In this document: positions 47,945 to 57,715 of the stretch, piece by piece
How the letters are laid out: each line of letters begins with the position of its first letter
How positions within the stretch are numbered: position 1 is the stretch's first letter
Origin: Acinetobacter junii CIP 64.5
Lineage (GTDB): Bacteria; Pseudomonadota; Gammaproteobacteria; Pseudomonadales; Moraxellaceae
DNA length: 64,000 nt
Reading direction: 5' to 3'
Assembly: GCF_000368765.1 (NCBI RefSeq)
Contig: NZ_KB849654.1
Span: forward strand, 710,043 to 774,042
Notes under the pieces: model-generated
The model's input: only the letters and a program-made list of their open reading frames with translations
What the model was told of the DNA's origin: nothing
Databases searched by the model: none
Translations under genes and position numbers: made by a program

Positions 47945-49678
47945 TTATGTACCAAAACTTAACTCTTCAACATTCTCACTTCCAAAAAGATTACTCACTG
48001 TAAGAAGTGCAGTGTCTGACAATGACTGAGTTGCCAGCACAGCAAGTCTCGTCATTGGGCGAGATATAGATACATAGAAAAGATTCCGAGCACGATAGAA
48101 ACCTTTCATATTTGTCTTAGTCAGCTTTTTAGTTTCAAGTAGCTCAAGAAGCTGAGGCCAATTATAATGATTCCACCCTCCACCTAAGATTACCAATACA
48201 TTATCAAACTCAGCACCCTTAACACTATGCTGGGTTGCAAAAGGGGTTAACTTTTCAATAAATCTTGTAACCTCGATAACTTCTTTATACGGGATTTCTC
48301 TTAATTTTTTATAACGTTGTGATCTTGAAGACATTTCAACTTCAGGTATGCCCATCAATGAAATAAGCTCTTCCTCTCTTCTAAGTATACGATCAGGCAG
48401 AGATGGACGTTTAGTAATCTTTAAATGGTCTATAATTTGACCAATAGTCCCTTCTATTCTCAACTTTAGCAATCGATCCATATCTCTACGCCACAACATT
48501 TTATCTTCATGTTTTGTAATAGCAGGTCTAGCACCCAATATCTTAAACATATCTCCGTAATGTGATGAACTATAAGCCATGCACATTGGCTCTATTACTT
48601 CAGCAAAGAACCTAATGACCGGATCTTCCTTTTTTGTAAACTGTTCTGTACGACCTCTAAATAATTCAACAATTTTCGGATAACCTTGTTCAACTGCCAA
48701 AACATTGTGACTAAGCATTAATACTTTTGTCTTTTTTAAGTCCCACCCCTCTACTCTTAACCTAGCCATCAACTCTTCACGACAACTACGTGCTATGTCA
48801 GAAGGTAAATCTTCCTTTGAATGTGCTGTATTCGTTCTAGGCCCATTATAACTGTTAGTATGGAAAAACCGAGCTTCACCTTTGGCTTCTGGTAAGCTAA
48901 CAACTTGTGGAAGCTCTGGGCGTAAAGCGTTTAGAACATTTACTACAGCAGGAACTGATCGAAAATTTGAACCCTTTGCAATTTCTTCAATTGGGTATTC
49001 AGCTAATTCATACTCACTACTATAAATAGTCTGCCAATGATCTCCGAAAAGACCTATGATTGGTCCAGTCTTCGACTTTAAAAAATAATCAGTAATAGCA
49101 TCCATAAATTGACGATGAGTATCTTGATATTCATCAATAAAAATTACTGGAAATTGCTGACTAAATAACATCCGAAACTTTTCCTTAGCTAAAAGCATTG
49201 CCATCAATTCAGGAATATCATCATGATTAAGTGTAATGCGCATCTCATCTACACTAAAGAATCCCAGATCATATTCTACTAACTGTGATCCAATCCCCCC
49301 ACTTTGTTCAACTTTCTCTTTTTTATCCTTTAGTTCAATTACCAAATCACGTATTGCCTTCTGAAATTGACGAATGAATGCCCAACAGAAGCCATGAATT
49401 GTGCCAACAAGAATTGCCGGATGATCTTCAATTTCTTGAGCAATCTCATTGCGTGCAACTTCTGTATAAGTAATACAAGCAACTTTTTTGCCTGACTGTA
49501 CTAACGTTGAACCACGTTCGTCGATTAGTCTCTTGAGTGCAGCTACCAAAGAATATGTCTTACCTGCTCCCGCACCTGCTTCAAGTCTAAAACTATAACC
49601 CGCATCTAGAGCCTGATTGATCTTTCTCTGAGCTTCTTGTGCAGCAACTAGTGCAGGATTTTCTTTAATCTGACTCAT
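47945..49678 (-). CDS. gajB: GajB-like UvrD-family helicase (Gabija-type)
   Basis: A superfamily 1 helicase of 577 residues. Walker A AGAGAGKTYSL (residues 34-44), CITYTEVARNEIA (motif Ia), FIDEYQDTHRQFM (Walker B, about 178), LFGDHWQTIYSS, NFRS, and TQHSVKGAEFDNVLV (motif V), then YVSISRP (motif VI). UvrD-like helicases directly after an OLD-family nuclease define Gabija, in which GajB joins GajA in phage defence. It overlaps the upstream nuclease gene by four bases. It is somewhat longer than the GajB first described (about 494 residues, from memory). Confidence 0.82.
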   Translation of the reverse strand: MSQIKENPALVAAQEAQRKINQALDAGYSFRLEAGAGAGKTYSLVAALKRLIDERGSTLVQSGKKVACITYTEVARNEIAQEIEDHPAILVGTIHGFCWAFIRQFQKAIRDLVIELKDKKEKVEQSGGIGSQLVEYDLGFFSVDEMRITLNHDDIPELMAMLLAKEKFRMLFSQQFPVIFIDEYQDTHRQFMDAITDYFLKSKTGPIIGLFGDHWQTIYSSEYELAEYPIEEIAKGSNFRSVPAVVNVLNALRPELPQVVSLPEAKGEARFFHTNSYNGPRTNTAHSKEDLPSDIARSCREELMARLRVEGWDLKKTKVLMLSHNVLAVEQGYPKIVELFRGRTEQFTKKEDPVIRFFAEVIEPMCMAYSSSHYGDMFKILGARPAITKHEDKMLWRRDMDRLLKLRIEGTIGQIIDHLKITKRPSLPDRILRREEELISLMGIPEVEMSSRSQRYKKLREIPYKEVIEVTRFIEKLTPFATQHSVKGAEFDNVLVILGGGWNHYNWPQLLELLETKKLTKTNMKGFYRARNLFYVSISRPMTRLAVLATQSLSDTALLTVSNLFGSENVEELSFGT

Positions 49679-51756
49679 GCTGCTCCTCCTTTGTCTAATG
49701 GTTCTAAATTTTGTATAGGAACATCAGATTCAGAAAGCCAAATCAGGCCTTCTCGAATATATCGAGGTACAACCCATTCTTTTACACGAATTGCATATTC
49801 TAAAGCGAAATCCGCTTTAGTAAGTCCCTGCGCATATTCCCAAGCTTCTGTAGCAACATCGTCTTCACTTGGTAATGGAAATTGATTAAGGTTCGCTAAA
49901 ATAAGAGCATCTTCATAGCTTCTTGCACAAATATTAGTTTTTGGATCTTCAGGGATTTGGTAGGCAATTCGACGAAAGTTAACCTGCTTTTCTATGGCAT
50001 TTTTAGCAATTAAATCAGCTGGAGATATTTGCCAAATTACTTTTTCATCTAAATCTTTAGGACGAAACCAATCCTTGATAGCCGCATTAGAGGTTCTCTC
50101 ACCTTGAGCTACTGGACATTTTTCCCATATTTTGGTTTTTACTTTCTTCTTATTTTCTTTTTCCACCATTTTAGTTGAGTCTAAATCGGTAATGACTAGA
50201 GTCTTAAGTTCAAGAAAGTCGAGGAGTGGATAAAAAAGATGAGCATGAGCCCCTCCAGCTTCAATACAAGTTACATACTGGCTTGCTAATTTTTGATGTT
50301 CTGGTAAGGATATATCAACTAATTCTCTGAGGCGAGGCATTAATAACCGTTCAGTTGTCCCTTCAACCATAATCACTTTATCTGCAAAATAAAGATCACA
50401 CTTAGTCAGAGTCATGTATTTATGCAAGAACCCTTTATCAGCAGAAGATATTGTTTGCATGCCCTTTTTAAAATCTTTAACTTTAGTATTTCTAATACTT
50501 TTCACTGAATCTTTCTGGTTATAGAAATATCTTACTGCATCAAAACATGCCGCATTAGCAACATGAGAAGAATGTGTAGTAATAATAAACTGAACATTCC
50601 AAACGTCTTCTGCTGGATAGGCACTCGAAAGCTTTTGAATAGCAGCATTTAATTGATTAATGAAAACTTCCTGCATCTGTGGATGCAAATGAGCTTCAGG
50701 TTCTTCAATGAATATCAAATGGGCTGAAGGGCGAGTAATTTGAGATCGGTAAATTTTGTGATAGCTTTCAAGTTGTAGCAGCATATAGATTAAATTTCGC
50801 GTACCAAGACCATTATATCCCTCAGGTAAATGCACACCATCTGTACCGCTATAAACAACTTTTGTATGCCCAGACAAAAGTGCCTCTACATTTAATGAAG
50901 TTTCAGGCCTTAATTCAGTATCATTAAGACTTGGAAAACCCATCACCCCCATAACAGGTAATAACTTTTTGAGCATTTTGTCAAAATCACTTTGAACATT
51001 AAGCTCAATATCTTCAACAGATTTCTTTAATTTCGCAGCTAACTCTTGATCAGATTCTGTAGCCGTTGGTGCAGCAGCTGTTTTAAACAATTCACTAAGT
51101 AATTTTCCGATAACATCAGCCTCACCAAGCTTTGTCTTATCAAGAGTTCTTTGTGCTTGAACAAAGTTACATTGTAATAATGCTGCGAATGCTGAAGTAC
51201 CCTCGAAATTTCTCTTATTAGACTTATCCGTCGGATCTATCGCACTAACATGCACTTCGTAAATTTTTGATAAGTTATTACGTAAACACTTAAAAAAATG
51301 TATTTGAGGTTCCATACCTACTGGTGGTTGAGGTAAATCAAACAACAAATGCATTTTTGCTAAGACAGGCCTATATTCAATACAAGCAATCGCTGTTGTA
51401 GAGTCCATATCTAAATCAATGATAAATGGTGAAAGAGGTCCTAAAGTCGGGGCATCACTATCGTATCGAAATGTCAAAGAAAGAGTGATTATAGGCAGTG
51501 TATTATATATCTGCTCTGGACTTGCCCCCTCTTCTTTCAATTTTCTTGCATTTAAAAACTTCTCACGAGACAAACTAGAAAAATCTTCCAACCTAAAACG
51601 GGCTCCTGACTCACCACAAAAACAATCAAATATGCTAGTAAAAGATGTTTTTCCGCTATTATTTCGCCCAACAATCACAGTTGAATTCTTTTCTAATACA
51701 ATCTCAATATCTTCAAGAAGTCTATACCCCTCAACTCTAACTTTTTCGATACGCAT
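49675..51756 (-). CDS. gajA: GajA-like OLD-family ATPase/Toprim nuclease (Gabija-type)
   Basis: An ABC-type ATPase fused to a Toprim nuclease, 693 residues. Walker A GRNNSGKTS (residues 30-38), Walker B HLIFIEEPEAHLHPQ (about 345), FIITTHSSHVA, then Toprim with VIMVEGTTERLLMPRL (about 460) and LVITDLDST (about 519). In Gabija, GajA cuts DNA when nucleotides are depleted. The frame opens at TTG 51768; ATG 51756 with GGGGGA before it is the better start. It overlaps the helicase gene by four bases and lies 113 bases after hsdR. A class 2 OLD outside Gabija is the alternative. Confidence 0.82.
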   Translation of the reverse strand: MRIEKVRVEGYRLLEDIEIVLEKNSTVIVGRNNSGKTSFTSIFDCFCGESGARFRLEDFSSLSREKFLNARKLKEEGASPEQIYNTLPIITLSLTFRYDSDAPTLGPLSPFIIDLDMDSTTAIACIEYRPVLAKMHLLFDLPQPPVGMEPQIHFFKCLRNNLSKIYEVHVSAIDPTDKSNKRNFEGTSAFAALLQCNFVQAQRTLDKTKLGEADVIGKLLSELFKTAAAPTATESDQELAAKLKKSVEDIELNVQSDFDKMLKKLLPVMGVMGFPSLNDTELRPETSLNVEALLSGHTKVVYSGTDGVHLPEGYNGLGTRNLIYMLLQLESYHKIYRSQITRPSAHLIFIEEPEAHLHPQMQEVFINQLNAAIQKLSSAYPAEDVWNVQFIITTHSSHVANAACFDAVRYFYNQKDSVKSIRNTKVKDFKKGMQTISSADKGFLHKYMTLTKCDLYFADKVIMVEGTTERLLMPRLRELVDISLPEHQKLASQYVTCIEAGGAHAHLFYPLLDFLELKTLVITDLDSTKMVEKENKKKVKTKIWEKCPVAQGERTSNAAIKDWFRPKDLDEKVIWQISPADLIAKNAIEKQVNFRRIAYQIPEDPKTNICARSYEDALILANLNQFPLPSEDDVATEAWEYAQGLTKADFALEYAIRVKEWVVPRYIREGLIWLSESDVPIQNLEPLDKGGAA

Positions 51757-51869
51757 TGTTCCCCCCAAAATACATTGGTTATTGTAACTTTATCTATTTT
51801 TTCAAAGGTTTCGCCCAAGAAGAGCATGTAAATTATTTTGTGTAAATTACGTTCTTTATAAATGATTTT

Positions 51870-54800
51870 TTAGCTAGTCGTCCACGCATTCGACAACTGC
51901 TCAGCTTGCTTCATCACCAACTCAATCGCTTCAGCTGCTTTATCAGGCGGGTACTTCCAACGCTGCAATGTACGACGCACAAGAATTTTAAGCTGAGCAC
52001 GCACACTATCCCGAACCTGCCAATCGACCGTCGTTGATTTCCGTAGCTTCTCTGTAATCTCTCGTGCGATCTGTTTCAGCGTATCGTCTCCAAGCTCTCT
52101 GACCGCACTTTCATTGTTTGCCAAAGCATCATAGAAAGCGATTTCATCTGGATTTAACCCAAGTGAAGCTTCACGCTGCATCTCTGCCTGAAATTCTTTT
52201 GCCATTTGAATGAGTTCTTCAATGACCTGAGAAGTTTCAATCGCTCGGTTATTGTATTTCCTCAAGGTTTCCTGCAAACGGTCAGAGAAGCGTTTTTCCT
52301 GTACCACATTGTTTCGTGTCTTTGCCTTAATGCCATCATTGAGTAACTTTTCCAACAGTTCAACTGCCAAGTTACGGTATGGCATCTGCCTTACATCTTC
52401 TAAGAACTCATCTGAAAGCAAGCCAATGTTAGGTTTATCCAAACCACACATTGCAAAGACATCTGTTACGCCATCAGCAATGACAGCATTGTCCAGAATC
52501 TGTTTTAGCGCACTGTCCTTTTCAGCTTGCGACAGTTTACGATCTACAGAGGTATGCTTGCTAATGACCGCTTTAATGGCTGAGTAAAAGGCAATTTCTT
52601 TGTGCAGGTTCTTCGCTTCATCCAAGGTGCTGCATAAAGAGAAGGCTTTATTGATTGCTAAGACTAAATCAAGAAAACGCTTTTTACCATCCTTCAAGCT
52701 CAGCACATAGTTAGCTGCGGGGATAATCAGTCGGTGTGCCTGAGTTTCGTAAGCACTCAAATCCATACCTGCCTGTTCGTTGGTTTTGGCGAACATTCCT
52801 CGTATTACATCCATCTTTTCAGCAAGAACTGCATATGCTTCTTCTGCACGTAAAGTCGGCTCACCTTTCCCTTTGGCATCGGTATAGGTTTTTAAGGCCT
52901 GCTTCAATTCATTAGCAATGCCGATATAGTCAACAACTAGTCCACCCTGCTTATCTTTAAAGACACGGTTCACACGTGCAATTGCCTGCATGAGATTGTG
53001 CCCCTTCATCGGTTTGTCGATATACATGGTATGCGTGCATGGTGCATCAAAACCTGTAAGCCACATATCTCGGACAATCACTAGCTGCAAAGGATCTTTG
53101 ACATCCTTAAAGCGTTTCTCAAGACGTTTTTTAGTTTGCTTATTGTAGATATGCGGCTGTAATAATGGTTTATCTGAAGCTGAACCCGTCATCACAATTT
53201 TGATTTTGCCTTTTTCAGGATCAGGGTCATGCCAATCTGGACGTAAGGCAATAATCTCATTGTAAAGGTGGACACAGATCTCGCGGCTCATGGTCACAAT
53301 CATGCCTTTACCCGCCGTGGCTTCGGTACGGGCTTCAAAGTGTGCAACCAAATCGGCAGCTATCTGTTTCAGCCGTGGTGAGGCACCCACCAGCTTTTCT
53401 AGTCGGCTCCACTCACTTTTAGTCTTTTCTCTGTTACCAACATCTTCTTCATCTTCTACAACCTCATCGACTTGATCAGATAGCTCTTCGATTTCAGCCT
53501 GATTAATATCTAGCTTTGCCAAACGTGATTCGTAATAGATGGGTACAGTTGCACCATCATCAACGGCATCCTGAATGTCATAGATGGAAACATAATCACC
53601 AAAGACAGCTCGGGTGTCTTTATCCTCACTCGAAATCGGCGTTCCAGTAAAGCCAATAAAAGCAGCATTCTTTAAAGCATCACGCATGTGCTTGGCATAT
53701 CCAAACTTGTACGTGCCATCATTGCTTAGTTTTGCTTTCAAACCATATTGGCTACGATGTGCTTCATCTGACATCACAACAATATTGTGGCGTCCATTCA
53801 ATAATGGATGCTCACTCTCACCTTCCAATAATGCAAACTTTTGTACTGTGGTAAAGATGATGCCACCAGACTCACGCTCAGCTAAAAGCTGTCTCAGCTC
53901 ATCACGGGTATTGGCTTGTACTGGGGTTTGTTTTAATAGTTCTTGAGCATTGCTAAAGGTTTCAAAGAGCTGTCCATCCAAGTCATTACGGTCGGTTACG
54001 ATTAACAAGGTTGGGTTGTGCATGGCAGGCTGCTGTAAGAGTTTGCCTGCATAGCAGCACATGGAAATACTTTTACCCGAGCCTTGGGTATGCCACACAA
54101 CGCCTGCCTTCTTATCCCCATTCGGATTGGCTGCTGCAATGGTCGCCTGTACCGCTGCCCGAACCGCATGGAACTGATGATAGCCAGCAATTTTCTTAAT
54201 GGTCTTTTCGCCATCTGTTTCAAATAACACAAAGAATCGGATGTAATCTAAAAACAATTCTCGGTCAAAGAAGCCCCGAACAACTGTTTCTAGCTCCCAT
54301 TCTAAAGCAGGTTTATCATCTTCATGCTTAATTGTACGCCACGGCAAAAAACGTTCCTGATTCGCTGTGAGTGAACCTACACGTGCTGTTACGCCATCAC
54401 TCACCACCAAGGCTTCATTAAAAACAAACAGATCCGAGATTTCTTCTTTGTAGGTTTGCAGTTGGTTAAAAGCATCCCAAATATCCGCGTTTTCATCGGT
54501 TGGGCTTTTTAGCTCCAACACCGCAAAGGGAATACCGTTAATAAAGCAGATGATGTCAGGGCGTCGCGGCTGCTTCACACCTAGAATGGTAAATTGATTG
54601 ACCGCAACAAAACGGTTTTGCTGCACATGGTTGAAGTCCACCAAGAAGGCATGGTCATGTACCCAATCGTCCTGTTTCTTATAGGTGACAGGTACACCTT
54701 CCAATAACATACGGTGGAAAGCACGGTTATTAATGACTAAATCCAAACTTTCAGGCTTGCTCAGTTTTAGCCAAACCTGTTCAAAACAGCTTGCAGGCAA

Positions 54801-54974
54801 ATGTGGATTTAAGCGTTCAAAAGCCGCCTGTAAATCAGCTTCGATTAAAATCTGTTTATAGTCGTTGCGTAAAGGGTTACTGCTATCGGGCGCAATATCA
54901 ATACCATGAACGACTCCCCAGCCATTTTCGGTGAACCAGTCGAGGCAGAGATTTTCGAGTTGCGTTTCGTTCAT
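51870..54974 (-). CDS. hsdR: Type I restriction enzyme subunit R
   Basis: The motor and nuclease subunit, 1034 residues. The N-terminal nuclease region holds [14 protein letters not shown] and AVLELKS (PD-(D/E)xK site, about residues 135-155). The helicase core has [13 protein letters not shown] (about 291), [12 protein letters not shown] (about 400) and [13 protein letters not shown] helical C-terminal part binds the methylase. It is the last Hsd gene, 175 bases after the small nuclease-like gene, which leaves room for a separate promoter. All motifs are intact. Confidence 0.94.
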   Translation of the reverse strand: MNETQLENLCLDWFTENGWGVVHGIDIAPDSSNPLRNDYKQILIEADLQAAFERLNPHLPASCFEQVWLKLSKPESLDLVINNRAFHRMLLEGVPVTYKKQDDWVHDHAFLVDFNHVQQNRFVAVNQFTILGVKQPRRPDIICFINGIPFAVLELKSPTDENADIWDAFNQLQTYKEEISDLFVFNEALVVSDGVTARVGSLTANQERFLPWRTIKHEDDKPALEWELETVVRGFFDRELFLDYIRFFVLFETDGEKTIKKIAGYHQFHAVRAAVQATIAAANPNGDKKAGVVWHTQGSGKSISMCCYAGKLLQQPAMHNPTLLIVTDRNDLDGQLFETFSNAQELLKQTPVQANTRDELRQLLAERESGGIIFTTVQKFALLEGESEHPLLNGRHNIVVMSDEAHRSQYGLKAKLSNDGTYKFGYAKHMRDALKNAAFIGFTGTPISSEDKDTRAVFGDYVSIYDIQDAVDDGATVPIYYESRLAKLDINQAEIEELSDQVDEVVEDEEDVGNREKTKSEWSRLEKLVGASPRLKQIAADLVAHFEARTEATAGKGMIVTMSREICVHLYNEIIALRPDWHDPDPEKGKIKIVMTGSASDKPLLQPHIYNKQTKKRLEKRFKDVKDPLQLVIVRDMWLTGFDAPCTHTMYIDKPMKGHNLMQAIARVNRVFKDKQGGLVVDYIGIANELKQALKTYTDAKGKGEPTLRAEEAYAVLAEKMDVIRGMFAKTNEQAGMDLSAYETQAHRLIIPAANYVLSLKDGKKRFLDLVLAINKAFSLCSTLDEAKNLHKEIAFYSAIKAVISKHTSVDRKLSQAEKDSALKQILDNAVIADGVTDVFAMCGLDKPNIGLLSDEFLEDVRQMPYRNLAVELLEKLLNDGIKAKTRNNVVQEKRFSDRLQETLRKYNNRAIETSQVIEELIQMAKEFQAEMQREASLGLNPDEIAFYDALANNESAVRELGDDTLKQIAREITEKLRKSTTVDWQVRDSVRAQLKILVRRTLQRWKYPPDKAAEAIELVMKQAEQLSNAWTTS

Positions 54975-55149
54975 GGATTCCCCCTATTCATTTAAACTTT
55001 AAATTCTGGTCTCTAATTACTATTTATATAGACATTATCTTTTGTAACTGCTATTGCGACCCTATATCAGTTTACTTATAATGTGCCTAGCTCATCTACC
55101 TAGTGTAGAAGGAGTATACGAAGTCCTTATATAGCAATATATCGGGGCT

Positions 55150-55671
55150 TTAGCCTTTTTTAGGGGTATGAAAACTTTCATATTCTTTTCTAAGTTTCCG
55201 TTTTGTATGCTCTCTTAGGCAATACGCTGTTTTCAATAAATAATATTTTTCATCTAAATCTGTTTTACGCTTAGCTAAAATAACAACAAAATCCAGATGT
55301 TCCGCCCAAATAACAACATGTGTTTCTCTACCGCGCTGATTTTCCCAATATAGAAAACCTGCTTGATGTGCATTCGTTATACACCAAGCCACCCACCGAA
55401 TTCTCTCACAACGCTTTAGATCTGGAAGTCTGTCCTCTTCATTTTTATTATTTTGATCTGCAGCTTCAGAAATCAAATGCCAAAAGCCAAAAGCTTTATC
55501 TTTTGTTGTCGGACGAAATCTGACTTTTACGGGTGTATTTAGAAACAATAAGTTGGCATTGACGACTGTTTCTAAATAAACAGCATAGATTTCATTTTCA
55601 TAGTCATTCCAGCTATCAAATCCCGCAAAAGCAATCAGTTCAGGAGGAGTATTCAATATTGAGGACTCCAT
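55150..55671 (-). CDS. Small protein of a possible RelE/EndoU-like nuclease family
   Basis: A 173-residue protein with no firm family name. Its pattern FGFWHLISEA, then LPDLKRCERIRWVAWC, a strand pair RGRETHVVIWAEHLDFVVIL, and YYLLKTAYCLREHTKRKLRKEYE recalls phage-type BECR (barnase/EndoU/ColicinE5/RelE) proteins, where conserved His, Arg and Tyr form the RNase site. This is recognition by eye, not a search. The ATG lies inside the DUF3800 gene (19-base overlap), so the two are translated together, between hsdS and hsdR. Confidence 0.65.
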   Translation of the reverse strand: MESSILNTPPELIAFAGFDSWNDYENEIYAVYLETVVNANLLFLNTPVKVRFRPTTKDKAFGFWHLISEAADQNNKNEEDRLPDLKRCERIRWVAWCITNAHQAGFLYWENQRGRETHVVIWAEHLDFVVILAKRKTDLDEKYYLLKTAYCLREHTKRKLRKEYESFHTPKKG

Positions 55672-56357
55672 ATAAACAAATTAAACTTTTCCGCTTTAAG
55701 CAATGTGCTTATCTGCAAGCTCAACTGTGAACGATTTTGTAAATAATGAATGAGTTCAAGCTTCGCTTCACTCGTCTTTAGCCCTCTATGCAAATACGAT
55801 AAGGCACCTATAAACAAGTCTGCTAGCTGTAGCAACAAAACATCATGTGATTGCACCAAATCTATTGAATGGATAATAGTGCGATCGAAATCATAATTCG
55901 CATTGCATAAAACCTCACGCAACTTTGTTACTTTCTCTTGTCCCTTAGTATCTTTGATATCTAAATAGATTTTGTAATTATGATTTGGTGCAATTAAACG
56001 ATTCAGCAGTAAGTACCATTGCTTATAATAAAAATCATCGTGACTCTGCATAAAGTTTGCATGATTTAATTTACTTTTATCTGGAATCACAACGCCTCTA
56101 AAATAAAGAAGAGGTTCATCAAAAAATAAATCTACGAGTGCTTTATAAAATGGGAGTTTGCTTTTAGAAACTTTCGTCCATTTAATTTCATTATTTGCAG
56201 AGATCTCAAATTCTTTTTTGAGTTGCTTAACTTTTCTTGCTAAATACTTATGATGTGAATCTGGGCACCATATTGCACCAAGTACCATTGCAGCAAAACC
56301 ATCATTTTCGAGATGACAGCTTTCATCACAATAAATATTAAAAATACTCACGCTCAA
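55653..56357 (-). CDS. DUF3800 RNase H-like protein
   Basis: A 234-residue protein with the DUF3800 hallmarks: IYCDESCHLEND at the N-terminus (Asp-Glu-Ser), a central strand KIYLDIKDTKG, and VQSHDVLLLQLADLFIGAL near the C-terminus, which supply acidic residues of an RNase H-like fold. DUF3800 genes occur in phage defence loci, often beside other effectors; the function is not established. The start is TTG 56357, overlapping the hsdS stop by four bases, or GTG 56351. It is coupled to the gene downstream. Confidence 0.82.
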   Translation of the reverse strand: MSVSIFNIYCDESCHLENDGFAAMVLGAIWCPDSHHKYLARKVKQLKKEFEISANNEIKWTKVSKSKLPFYKALVDLFFDEPLLYFRGVVIPDKSKLNHANFMQSHDDFYYKQWYLLLNRLIAPNHNYKIYLDIKDTKGQEKVTKLREVLCNANYDFDRTIIHSIDLVQSHDVLLLQLADLFIGALSYLHRGLKTSEAKLELIHYLQNRSQLSLQISTLLKAEKFNLFIWSPQY

Positions 56358-57715
56358 GCCACCTCGTCCTGCACACCTGACACATCTAACTCACCCGACA
56401 ATAATTTGGGTAATAAGGTATCCCTTAAAGCTATTAAGCTATTATTTTCATATAAATTATTTTTTATATGCCCCATAATTTTTTCAACTTTAGACTCAAA
56501 CAAGTCCATCATTTCTATGCTTGGTTTAATAGAAGTAACAGTATCAAATGTTGATTGAGTAATGGTATCAAATACAGCACCATGAGTATTTTTCTTTAAA
56601 ACCTCTACTGCATTTTTTATCAAATAGTAGGTCATAAATTGCCTTACACCATTTATTCCTTGAACACCATAACAAGATTGGTTCATAGCCATTTCATAAC
56701 CAACCAATGCTATTTTTCCTACAGTGCCTCTAGCAGTTATAATTGTAGTTCCTACAGGGAGTAATTTCGTTGAACTTTTATTTAAACCAAGTTCTGAAAT
56801 TTTTTCTTGTGTAGTAATAACAAAAACTTCACCTTCATTTGGAACATCTTTTACAGAGAACCAGAAAATATCACCATTCCAATAATTTGGCTCAGATCTT
56901 TTAGGCGTTCCCCCACCAATTAGTGTGATCATTTTTGATAGCGAATATTTATCCCACCCCTTCGGCACTTCCCCTAGCTCACTTTCTACCAACTCATCAG
57001 GAAACAGTGTAGCTGTCGCTTGTAACTCTGCAAAATCTTCCTTTGCCATCTGTTCAACCTCAGCTTCGCTTTTACCGCTAATCGCACACATCGCAGCAAG
57101 TTCAGCGTCTTTTCCTTCTTGTTTTGCTGCAATTTTGGCACGAACAGGGTCAAAGTCGATAAACCAACTTTTAAAAATGGTTTGAGCAATAGATTCAAGG
57201 GTTTGGTTGATTTGGTTATTTAGATGGATTTTGTCGTCTAGTGATTTTAAAATTTTACCTATTTTTTTCCGTTTACCTTTCTCTGGTAATCGTAGATTAA
57301 ATTCTGCCAATGCTTGCCAAGAAACTCTTTGTCTTCCAGAAGTTCCTTCCATTCTTGAAATTGCGTAACTTCTAAAATCAGGTAATCGTGCGAGATAGTA
57401 AACAAAATCTTCGTCGTCTTTTGACTTTGCTGACAAAACTATAAACTCTGTTGAACCGTGGGCGATACAACCTACTGGTAAATTTTCGACTTTAGCTGTT
57501 TTACCATTTTCTAAGCATGGAGTGATTCGTGCAAATAAGGTATCACCATTTTTAAATTTTGCTCCGCCACCATTAAAAACTTTATTCGAAACTTCATTAA
57601 TATCTCTGCCATTTACAGGTAAAGATGCCATATCAATAAAAGGAAATTCCTTACCTTTAGATAACGGACGGCTGGGATTAAAATCCACAATATCCTTTAT
57701 TGTCTCAAAACTCAC
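56354..57715 (-). CDS. hsdS: Type I restriction enzyme specificity subunit S
   Basis: Chooses the DNA target for both methylation and cutting. The 453 residues hold two target-recognition domains, each followed by a helical spacer: LDDKIHLNNQINQTLESIAQTI after the first and LLPKLLSGELDVSGV at the end. The target cannot be read from sequence. The start is GTG 57715, overlapping the preceding stop codon by four bases (GTGA). A long Ala/Glu-rich helix (AAKQEGKDAELAAM) links the two halves. Confidence 0.93.
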   Translation of the reverse strand: MSFETIKDIVDFNPSRPLSKGKEFPFIDMASLPVNGRDINEVSNKVFNGGGAKFKNGDTLFARITPCLENGKTAKVENLPVGCIAHGSTEFIVLSAKSKDDEDFVYYLARLPDFRSYAISRMEGTSGRQRVSWQALAEFNLRLPEKGKRKKIGKILKSLDDKIHLNNQINQTLESIAQTIFKSWFIDFDPVRAKIAAKQEGKDAELAAMCAISGKSEAEVEQMAKEDFAELQATATLFPDELVESELGEVPKGWDKYSLSKMITLIGGGTPKRSEPNYWNGDIFWFSVKDVPNEGEVFVITTQEKISELGLNKSSTKLLPVGTTIITARGTVGKIALVGYEMAMNQSCYGVQGINGVRQFMTYYLIKNAVEVLKKNTHGAVFDTITQSTFDTVTSIKPSIEMMDLFESKVEKIMGHIKNNLYENNSLIALRDTLLPKLLSGELDVSGVQDEVA

